Below, one piece after another: positions 8,111 to 14,662 of a stretch of 26,937 nucleotides of DNA (its first letter is position 1; every line of letters begins with the position of its first letter). Below the pieces are notes generated by a model that did no database searches, was not told where the DNA came from, and was given only the letters and a program-made list of their open reading frames with translations. Position numbers and translations under genes: made by a program. The stretch covers positions 1 to 26,937 of the forward strand of contig JBEGVB010000209.1 in the NCBI GenBank assembly GCA_041178545.1, given 5' to 3'. Source of the DNA: JBEATZ01 sp041178545 (GTDB lineage: Bacteria > Planctomycetota > UBA1135 > UBA2386).

Positions 8111-8962
8111 TCAGTCCTGCTCGAGGCCCTCGTAGAGCTGGGAGACCAGCCCTGCGATGTCCTGCAGCGCCTTGCGCATCGCATCGCGCTCGCGCGCAGC
8201 CTCGCGCAACTCGTCGCGTTCGCGCACCAGCTGGCGCAGTTGGTCGGCCATCTCCTCGACGCTCCCGAGTCCCGTCGTGCGCTTGACCAGCTCGCGCTGG
8301 ACCTCGGCAACCGACTCGACCTGCCGCAGCTGCAGCGGACCGTTTCGCTTGGCCTGCTGGGCGGCACGCTCGCCACGAGGCTTGACCGGGACGAGACCCA
8401 GGTACGCCTTCGCGCGGCCGTAGAGGATGGGCGGGAGCTTGAAGCCGTTGGCCTCCGCCCGGAGGCGCAGGTCCCCGTACTCGAGGTTGGGCTCGTCGCG
8501 CAGCATGCGCACGGCGAACTCGAAGGCACCGGAGCCCTGTCGGCTCGGGGCGACCATGTCCTTGGGGGATGCAGTGGCCCCGTTGGTGTCCACGGCAGCC
8601 GAGGGTTCTTCCTCCACCGGCGGCGGCAGCTTCTTCTTGGGAGCCTGGGCAGGACGCTCAGCTGCCGGCTCCGTGCGTCGCTCGGGCCGCGGCAGCAACA
8701 CCGTGGGCTCGGGAGAGACTGGGTGCTCCGCACCGGCCTCCGCACCTCGCTCTGCGGGAACGGGCGCGGCACGCTGGAGTCTCGGGGCCGTGGGCATGCC
8801 GAGGTGCAGCTTGGCGCGGCCGAACAGGATCGGCGGCAGCAGCAGGCCGCGGGCGGTCGCAAGTTCCTTGAGCTCGACGTAGGTGAGATTCGGGTTCCGC
8901 TTCAGCTCGTCGACGGCGAACTGCATTGCAGGAGTGAGCGGAGGATGCGAGGCGTCAGTCAT
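8111..8962 (-). CDS. Uncharacterised protein with two copies of a 45-residue motif and a C-terminal coiled coil
   Basis: I do not recognise a named family. The 283-residue protein contains the same motif twice, at about 13-57 and 147-191. Shared features are FAV, a PNL.Y helix start, then LPPIL(F/Y)GRAK and LG; about 22 of 45 positions are identical. The repeats are joined by a disordered proline/alanine/glutamate-rich linker (60-145). Residues about 215-280 are charged and heptad-like (QLRQLVRERDELREAARERD), predicting a coiled coil. There is no signal peptide, so it is likely cytoplasmic. The basic GRAK helix could contact nucleic acid, which would fit a dimeric two-site DNA or RNA binder, but that is inference. 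The ATG at 8962 is preferred; an upstream ATG at 8998 would add 12 residues. Confidence 0.78.
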   Translation of the reverse strand: MTDASHPPLTPAMQFAVDELKRNPNLTYVELKELATARGLLLPPILFGRAKLHLGMPTAPRLQRAAPVPAERGAEAGAEHPVSPEPTVLLPRPERRTEPAAERPAQAPKKKLPPPVEEEPSAAVDTNGATASPKDMVAPSRQGSGAFEFAVRMLRDEPNLEYGDLRLRAEANGFKLPPILYGRAKAYLGLVPVKPRGERAAQQAKRNGPLQLRQVESVAEVQRELVKRTTGLGSVEEMADQLRQLVRERDELREAARERDAMRKALQDIAGLVSQLYEGLEQD

Positions 8963-9076
8963 TGGGGCGGTACGTGTGGGGCGGTGCCAGTGCACCAATG
9001 GCCCACGCGGGTCATGGATGTCTTGGTCCGAAGTCCCTCTTCGGGGGGTCGCCGGGGGACAACGAGGGCGAGGACC

Positions 9077-10783
9077 TTACTGCACGTGGATGTGCCTGCC
9101 ACCATTTTCCTCGGCCATCGGCCGCAGGAAGTCGGTGTCGTTCTTGTCACCGAACGTGATGCAGTGGATGGTCAGTTTTCGCAGGCGGTTGGCTTCCCGC
9201 ACTCTCCGCCGAATCTCCTCCTTGTCCGTCACCTCCCCTGCCGAGGGCGCGCCATCGGTGATGACGTACAGGGTGTCGAAGGCTGCCTCGTAGTACTTGT
9301 CGTGCAGTCCTCGTCCGGCGAAGTCGAGGGCCTTGTCCAATGCGCCGTACAGGTTGGTGGGGCCGACGGGGCGCAGCGAGTCGAGGAAGCTGCCGAGCAG
9401 GTCGTCGCGTCCGGCATCGTCGAGCTTCACCAGGGCAGGCTTGCCGCCGTCCTCGCGCCAGGCCCGTACGTCGTCGCTGAACACGACCAGGTTCACGAGG
9501 GCACCGTCGGGCAACGACATCACGAGCTTCTTGAGTTCGGCAACCACGAGTTGGGCCTTGGTGGTGGGTGCCGAGGGACGGGCTCCCGTGCCCTCTCCCT
9601 GCAACTGCATGGGCTCGGCCATCGAGCCCGAGAAGTCGATCACGAAGAGCACGCGGTCCGACTCGATCGTGAGGTCGAAGAACTTCTCGTACTTCGATGC
9701 CTTGGGCGGCGCGGCACCGGCAGCGACCTTCGGCTTGACCGTGAACGAGGGGCCCTCGGCCTTCCAGAACTCCTTCCAGGGCCGGATGTCACCCTGCACC
9801 ACGGTCTGGCCGGTGAGTCCCTCGAGGATCTTGTGCAGTCGCACGTCCATCGCCCACGGGTCCTTCTTGCGCGCCAGCTCGGCCTCGAGCCCGTCGATGA
9901 GGGCCGGGATCGCCGCCTTGCAGCGCAACCGTGCGAGTGCAAACGCTGCGGCGCTGCGCACCTGCCAGACGCGGTCGCGCACCACGAGTTCGCGCAGCTT
10001 GGCGATCGCGTTGTCCCGCACGGTGACGACCTCGGGCGCCGGGTCCTTGACCGTGGACTCGTCGGTGTGGGACTCGAGTGCCGTGGCAAGAGCGTCGCAG
10101 GCTGCAATCCGCACGTTGGGCTCGGCGTCCCGCAGCAGTTCGACGAGCACGGGTGCCGTGTCGAGGGCCGCATCGTCTGCCATCGCGCTCACTGCCTGCA
10201 CGCGCAGCTCCGGCGGCATCGACTGGCTCGCGCGCACTAGCGCCAGCTTGGCCTCCAGGCTGGGGCTGCCGCCAAGGACTCGCAGGGCCACTGCCGCCTG
10301 GCGCTGCTCGGGTGACTTGGCCGCCGCGCGGAGGCCCTTCGCATCGAGCCGGGACATCAGGTAGTCGAGGATCCCCGCGCCCGTCATGGTCCGCAGGTGC
10401 TTCACTGCCAGCGACTGGATGCGCCAGGGCTGCAGCTCGCGCCGGAAGTCGACCAGCTCGGTGGAGGACTTGGCCCCGGGCGGCACGGGGTCCACGCTGG
10501 CTGCCTGCACGAGCTTCTTCGCGGCAGGGAGGGTGTTCCACTTGGCCATCCTGCCCATGCGGGCGTCCACGTCGGCAAGGGCGGCCTCGTCCACCTTGCC
10601 CTCCTTGCTGATGCGGAACTGGCCCTTCGTGTAGTCGGCCAGCCAGAGGTCGAATGCCTGCAGGTCCGCCAGCAGGACCGGGTCCTCTGCACCTGCAGCC
10701 GGCTTCGGCGGAGTCTGGCCCGGGGCTGCGAGGGGGAGGGCCAGGCAGGCCAGCGAGGCGAGGAACAGGGTGCGGAGGGGCAT
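9077..10783 (-). CDS. Secreted HEAT-repeat and von Willebrand A domain protein
   Basis: This 568-residue protein starts with a signal peptide (PLRTLFLASLACLALPLA, likely cut near residue 23). Helical HEAT-like repeats fill about 120-320, including LRDAEPNVRIAACDALATAL and WQVRSAAAFALARL. A tryptophan motif (RPWKEFWKAEGPSF) leads to a C-terminal VWA domain, where the metal-ion-dependent adhesion site is seen as VIDFSGSM (D383, S385, S387), with a threonine in GPTNLYGAL and an aspartate in ITDGAPS. The protein probably acts outside the cytoplasmic membrane in a protein-protein or adhesion role; no enzyme activity is indicated. The same architecture recurs at 18573-20597. The start is the ATG just before the signal peptide. 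Confidence 0.88.
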   Translation of the reverse strand: MPLRTLFLASLACLALPLAAPGQTPPKPAAGAEDPVLLADLQAFDLWLADYTKGQFRISKEGKVDEAALADVDARMGRMAKWNTLPAAKKLVQAASVDPVPPGAKSSTELVDFRRELQPWRIQSLAVKHLRTMTGAGILDYLMSRLDAKGLRAAAKSPEQRQAAVALRVLGGSPSLEAKLALVRASQSMPPELRVQAVSAMADDAALDTAPVLVELLRDAEPNVRIAACDALATALESHTDESTVKDPAPEVVTVRDNAIAKLRELVVRDRVWQVRSAAAFALARLRCKAAIPALIDGLEAELARKKDPWAMDVRLHKILEGLTGQTVVQGDIRPWKEFWKAEGPSFTVKPKVAAGAAPPKASKYEKFFDLTIESDRVLFVIDFSGSMAEPMQLQGEGTGARPSAPTTKAQLVVAELKKLVMSLPDGALVNLVVFSDDVRAWREDGGKPALVKLDDAGRDDLLGSFLDSLRPVGPTNLYGALDKALDFAGRGLHDKYYEAAFDTLYVITDGAPSAGEVTDKEEIRRRVREANRLRKLTIHCITFGDKNDTDFLRPMAEENGGRHIHVQ

Positions 10784-10863
10784 CGACCCATGATCGCGCT
10801 CAAGGCGGGCACCGCAAAGTCCCGATGGGAAGGGCTGCGCGAACGAGCGCACAGGAGCAAGAC
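10784..10863. promoter_or_regulatory. Divergent intergenic region, presumed promoters
   Basis: This 80-base gap lies between the divergent VWA gene and TPR gene, so both promoters are probably here. I could not pick convincing -35/-10 boxes. A clear ribosome-binding site, AGGAG, lies about 7 bases before the ATG at 10864. Confidence 0.35.
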
Positions 10864-11202
10864 ATGACCGAGAGCACGTGTGGGCGTTGGAGTGTGGGCA
10901 GCAAGGAGGACTGCGGTGCCGGCTTCTACCAGCACCTTGCGACGATCCTGTTGCAGGCAGGGGACCCGGAACTGGCCACGCAGTGCCTCGCACGCGCGTT
11001 GGCTTCCGAGTCGGACGACCCCGAGCTGCACTACCTGATGGGGGTCGCCCTCTCGCTGCAGGACCGCTGGGAGGCGGCTGCGGACTCGCTGCAGCGCGCC
11101 ACGTCGCTGGCACCCGCCCACCCCGAGGCCCAGGACCTGCTGGCAGAGGTCAGGGACATGGTGGGGACGGCCGACGCACCCACGTTCGTGCCCGGCTGCT
11201 GA
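10864..11202 (+). CDS. Small TPR-repeat protein
   Basis: This is a 112-residue soluble protein with about two and a half tetratricopeptide repeats. FYQHLATILLQAGDPELATQ is followed by HYLMGVALSLQDRWEAAADS and then LQRATSLAPAHPEAQDLLAE, showing the typical A-(x)3-G/A-(x)7-A spacing and the proline closing a repeat. TPRs form helical scaffolds for protein partners; the partner here is unknown. There is no signal peptide. Cysteines occur near both ends (CGRW, DCGAG and a final GC). A good AGGAG ribosome-binding site supports the ATG. The gene stands alone, divergent from the VWA gene and convergent with the SDR gene. Confidence 0.85.
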   Translation: MTESTCGRWSVGSKEDCGAGFYQHLATILLQAGDPELATQCLARALASESDDPELHYLMGVALSLQDRWEAAADSLQRATSLAPAHPEAQDLLAEVRDMVGTADAPTFVPGC

Positions 11203-11207
11203 GTCGG

Positions 11208-11228
11208 TCCGGCAGGACTGCGGCCGGA
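11208..11228. terminator. Hairpin between convergent TPR and SDR genes
   Basis: A perfect 6-bp stem, TCCGGC and GCCGGA, with a 9-base loop fills most of the 30-base gap between two convergent stop codons. There is no U-tract. It is probably a shared transcript end. Confidence 0.45.
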
Positions 11229-11232
11229 GCGG

Positions 11233-12138
11233 TCACCGCACGCGCAACGCGGCCTCGAGTCCTTCGTGTGCGAAACGGAAGCCGGAGCCCTCGAGCGCCT
11301 TCGGCAGCACGCGCTGCCCCCCGAGCAGCAGGGCATCCGCCATCTCGCCGAGCACCAGGCGCAGTGCGAACGCTGGCGCCGGGAGGAAGGCGGGCCGGCG
11401 CAGGACGCGGCCGAGCGTCCGGGTGAACTCCCGGTTCGTGACCGGCTGCGGGGCCGTCAGGTTGACGGGTCCGCGGAGGCCAGGGTTGTCCACGCAATGG
11501 CGCAGTGCGCGCACTGCGTCCCCGAGCGAGATCCAGCTCATGTACTGCGCGCCGTTCCCCAGCGGTCCCCCGAGTCCCAGCAGGAACGGCAACCGCATCC
11601 TCGCCAACGCGCCGCCCTGCCAGCCCAGCACGATGCCGATGCGCGCGTGCACGACGCGGATCCCGGCCTGTGCAGCAGGTGCCGTGGTTGCCTCCCACTC
11701 CTTCCCCACGCGGGCGAGGAAGTCGTCGGCGAGGCTGCTCGACTCGTCGAGCGGCTGGTCCCCGCGGTTGCCGTAGATGCCGACAGCCGAGGCGCTCACC
11801 AGCACGGATGGCTTGCGCTGCATGGCTGCGAGCGTGCGGGCCAGCAGCGTCGTGCCCTGTACGCGGCTGTCGCGGATGGCTGCCTTGCGAGTGTCGTTCC
11901 AGCGGCCACCGGCCACGTTCTCGCCTGCGAGGTGGACCACGGCATCGACCCCTTCGAGGGCTGCAGCGTCGATCCTGCCGGATGCAGGGTCCCAGACGAG
12001 GTTGCGGAGCCTCGGGACCGGGCTCGCATGGCCGCTGCCACGGCCGATGCGGACCACGTGGTGGCCGTCCTGCATCAGGCTCGCGGTGAGGGCGCTGCCG
12101 ACGAATCCCGTCGCACCGGTGATCGCGTAGGTGGTCAT
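11233..12138 (-). CDS. TIGR01777-type SDR family protein (YfcH/SulA-like epimerase)
   Basis: This 301-residue extended short-chain dehydrogenase starts directly with a nucleotide-binding glycine motif, ITGATGFVGSAL. It has VHLAGENVAGGRW, then SASAVGIYGNRG, which carries the conserved serine and tyrosine region of the TIGR01777 family. A C-terminal DUF1731-like segment follows (LRLVLGEMADALLLGGQRV, then P.AL..SGF.F). Family members bind NAD(P), but a substrate is not firmly known; nucleoside-diphosphate-sugar epimerase is the usual automatic name. The ATG at 12138 gives the glycine motif its normal position close to the N-terminus. It is transcribed alone, with its 5' end facing the prenyltransferase-repeat gene. 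Confidence 0.9.
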   Translation of the reverse strand: MTTYAITGATGFVGSALTASLMQDGHHVVRIGRGSGHASPVPRLRNLVWDPASGRIDAAALEGVDAVVHLAGENVAGGRWNDTRKAAIRDSRVQGTTLLARTLAAMQRKPSVLVSASAVGIYGNRGDQPLDESSSLADDFLARVGKEWEATTAPAAQAGIRVVHARIGIVLGWQGGALARMRLPFLLGLGGPLGNGAQYMSWISLGDAVRALRHCVDNPGLRGPVNLTAPQPVTNREFTRTLGRVLRRPAFLPAPAFALRLVLGEMADALLLGGQRVLPKALEGSGFRFAHEGLEAALRVR

Positions 12139-12141
12139 GGC

Positions 12142-12159
12142 GTCCGCTTCGAGGCGGAC
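12142..12159. promoter_or_regulatory. Perfect inverted repeat just upstream of the SDR start
   Basis: GTCCGC and GCGGAC (6 bp each, 6-base loop) begin 4 bases before the SDR start codon on the minus strand. In RNA this hairpin would cover the ribosome-binding region; in DNA it could be an operator. It lies in the 95-base divergent gap (12139-12233) that must also hold the promoters. Confidence 0.35.
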
Positions 12160-12233
12160 CTGCGCAAGGATGCCCGGTGCAGCTCGTCCGCACCACCTTT
12201 CCGCTCGTCGCGAGGCCCGGATAGCCTGCAGCG

Positions 12234-13478
12234 GTGTTGCTGCGGACCCTTGCAACCCTGTGCCTCGCCACTGCCCCCCTCGCGCTCGCACAGGCGCCGC
12301 TTGCCGAACGGGTGCGGTCCGCGCTCGACCGCGCACGTCCTGCGCTGCTGTCACACCTCGAGGCCGCCCAGCCTGCGGGCGAGTTGCTGCTCGTCACCTA
12401 CGCGGCGCTGCACGACGGCGTGAAGCCAACCGACCCGGTGCTGGCGGCCGCACTCGATCGTGTCGCCAAGGCGCGCCTCGCGACCACCTACGAGTTGGCG
12501 CTGCGGCTCATGGTGCTCGCTGCGGACGCGGAGTTCCCGGAGCGCGACGACCTGTCGCGCAAGGACCTCGAAGAGCTCCTCGACCACCAGTCCGGCGGTG
12601 TGTTCGGCTACACCGCGAACGGTGGGGGTGGCGACCTGAGCAACACGCAGTACGGCGTGCTCGGCCTCCGTGCTGCCGCATCGATGGGCCGCACGGTGCC
12701 GGAACGGACGTGGCAGCGGATCGAGTCCGCGGTCGCCGGGTGGCAGAACAAGGACGGCGGCTGGGGTTACTCCGGTCGCGGGCAGGCAAGCTATGCATCC
12801 ATGACCGCTGCGGGAATCGCCGTGCTGCAGGTGTGCCGCACCGCACTGGGCAAGCGTTCCGAGGGCGACGCACGGCGGAAGCAGCGCATCGAAGACGGCT
12901 GGGAGTGGTTTGCCACCAACCCCCGCGACATCGGCAACTGGAATGCCCACTGGTGCCTCTACTTCCACTACGGCCTCGAGCGCGCTGCCATCCTCTCCGA
13001 CCTGCAGGTGGTGGGAACGGTCGACTGGTACGCGGTAGGCGCCGAGATGCTGCTGCGCCAGCAACTGGACGGCGGCGGCTGGGCCAGCGCGCAGGAAGGC
13101 CTGCACGCGCGGCCCGGCGAACCCGGGCGTGGCAATGCCGTCTCCACCGCATTCGCGGTGCTGTTCCTACGGCGCGCATTCCAGAAGGTGCCGGGTCCCC
13201 TGACGGGCGGACGGGCACCCTCGCTGCCGATGCTGGGGGAGTCCTCGACCCCACAGGAGGTGCGCGCCTGTGGCGAGGAACTTGCCGGTCGCGGCGTGCT
13301 GGGACTCGAAATCGTCCTCAAGGCGCTGCGCGACCCACTGCTGCAGCGTCGCCAGGCCGCGCACACCGCCCTCCTGGCCGTCTGCGGCGAGGACTTCGGA
13401 TACGACCCCCAGCGCGATGCCGAGGCCAATGCAGTTGCCCTGCGCAAGGCCGACCTGTGGTATCTCCGCAACCGATGA
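12234..13478 (+). CDS. Secreted prenyltransferase/squalene-oxidase-repeat protein (non-catalytic)
   Basis: This 414-residue protein starts with a GTG and a signal peptide (LLRTLATLCLATAPLALAQA). It contains alpha/alpha-toroid repeats of the prenyltransferase/squalene-cyclase type, with QW-like motifs QNKDGGWGYSGRGQ and QQLDGGGWAS and intervening helices such as TQYGVLGLRAAA and NAVSTAFAVLFLRRAF. The DxDD proton-donor motif of squalene-hopene cyclases is absent and the length is well short of about 630, so it is not expected to cyclise squalene. Such repeat proteins are frequent in Planctomycetota and have no known function. Its stop overlaps the ATG of the aminotransferase gene (ATGA), so the two are coupled although one product is exported and the other cytoplasmic. 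Confidence 0.85.
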   Translation: MLLRTLATLCLATAPLALAQAPLAERVRSALDRARPALLSHLEAAQPAGELLLVTYAALHDGVKPTDPVLAAALDRVAKARLATTYELALRLMVLAADAEFPERDDLSRKDLEELLDHQSGGVFGYTANGGGGDLSNTQYGVLGLRAAASMGRTVPERTWQRIESAVAGWQNKDGGWGYSGRGQASYASMTAAGIAVLQVCRTALGKRSEGDARRKQRIEDGWEWFATNPRDIGNWNAHWCLYFHYGLERAAILSDLQVVGTVDWYAVGAEMLLRQQLDGGGWASAQEGLHARPGEPGRGNAVSTAFAVLFLRRAFQKVPGPLTGGRAPSLPMLGESSTPQEVRACGEELAGRGVLGLEIVLKALRDPLLQRRQAAHTALLAVCGEDFGYDPQRDAEANAVALRKADLWYLRNR

Positions 13479-14662
13479 GCTCCCTGCACCCAGCCTTCTC
13501 GCAGTTCGCCTCGCGACGGTCGCACCTGGAGAAGGGCAACCTGCTGCGTTCGCTCACGCAGGTCATCAACAAGGTCCCCGGCGGCATCAACCTCGGGCAG
13601 GGCGTTTGCGACATGGACACCCCTGCGCCGCTGCGCGAGGGTGCCATGGCCTCGATCGGTGGCGGCGACCGGCAGCTCTACACCCCGTACGCGGGACTCC
13701 CCGAGCTGCGCGCCGCCATCGCGGACAAGCTGCGTCGCCACAACGGCCTCGACTACGGGCCGCAGAACGTGGCGGTCACCTCGGGCAGCTCTGGTGCCTT
13801 CTTTGCAGCGTGCACCACGCTGGTGGAACCGGGCCAGGAGGTGGTGCTGTTCGAGCCGTTCTACAGCTACCACTGGACCACGCTGCCGTTGCTGGGCGCA
13901 CGCCCCGTGGCCGTGGCGCTGGACCGGGAGACGCTGGCATTCGATGCCTCTGCGCTGCGCAAGGCGCTCAGCCCACGCACGCGCGCGATCGTGCTCAACA
14001 CGCCGGGCAACCCCTGCGGCAAGGTGTGGACGCGAGCCGAGCTGACGGAGCTCGCAGGCGTGCTCGACGGCACCTCGGTCGTGGTCCTCACGGACGAGGT
14101 CTACGAGTACATGTGCTACGACGGCAGGAAGCACCTGAGCCCCGCTGCCGTGCCCGGGCTCGCCGAGCGGACCCTCACGCTCAACAGCTTCAGCAAGACC
14201 TACTCCGTCACGGGGTGGCGCATCGGCTTCCTCGCCGGCCCGGAGTCCGTCGTCGAACGGTGCGGCATCGTGTTCGACCAGATGGAGGTGTGTGCAGCAC
14301 GCCCCATGCAGCGTGGCGTGCAGCGTGCCCTCGAGCAGCTGCCCGACAGCTACTACACCGACCTGCAGGCGACCTACCAGCGCAAGCGCGACCTGTTCTG
14401 CAGCGCACTCGAGGACGCAGGCTTCCGTCTGCGCAGGCCACAGGGAGCCTACTACGTGATGGCCGACTACCGCGACCTGCTGGGTGCCGTGACACCCTAC
14501 GAGGCCACGATGAAGTTGATCGAGCGCATCGGCGTGAACGGCGTGCCCGGCGACCTGTTCCACGCGAGTCCCGACGGCATCCACACGATCCGGTACCAGT
14601 TCGCCGTCGAGCCGAAGGTGCTGGAGGACGCATGTGCACGGTTCCGGGGCCTGGCGCAGTGA
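13475..14662 (+). CDS. PLP-dependent class I/II aminotransferase
   Basis: This 395-residue fold-type I aminotransferase resembles the methionine/kynurenine aminotransferase branch. Visible residues are PYAGLPELR (71-79), the NTPGNPCGK motif with the cofactor-contacting asparagine, TDEVYEY (D207 and Y210), and NSFSKTYSVTGWRIGF with the Schiff-base lysine K241. The substrate carboxylate-binding arginine is probably in HTIRYQFAV near the C-terminus. The amino donor cannot be told from the sequence. Its ATG overlaps the upstream stop and its TGA overlaps the GTG of the PIG-L gene, so it is the middle cistron of a three-gene unit. It is complete, with no abnormal features. Confidence 0.93.
   Translation: MSSLHPAFSQFASRRSHLEKGNLLRSLTQVINKVPGGINLGQGVCDMDTPAPLREGAMASIGGGDRQLYTPYAGLPELRAAIADKLRRHNGLDYGPQNVAVTSGSSGAFFAACTTLVEPGQEVVLFEPFYSYHWTTLPLLGARPVAVALDRETLAFDASALRKALSPRTRAIVLNTPGNPCGKVWTRAELTELAGVLDGTSVVVLTDEVYEYMCYDGRKHLSPAAVPGLAERTLTLNSFSKTYSVTGWRIGFLAGPESVVERCGIVFDQMEVCAARPMQRGVQRALEQLPDSYYTDLQATYQRKRDLFCSALEDAGFRLRRPQGAYYVMADYRDLLGAVTPYEATMKLIERIGVNGVPGDLFHASPDGIHTIRYQFAVEPKVLEDACARFRGLAQ

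Noticed and set aside
8240..10240. A plus-strand open frame of over 600 codons
   Set aside because: It runs antisense to the duplicated-motif gene and the VWA gene, both with clear motifs; its own product shows no family features.
12234..13478. Squalene-hopene cyclase (to complete the hpn pathway)
   Set aside because: The protein has toroid repeats but is 414 residues, has a signal peptide and lacks the DxDD motif.
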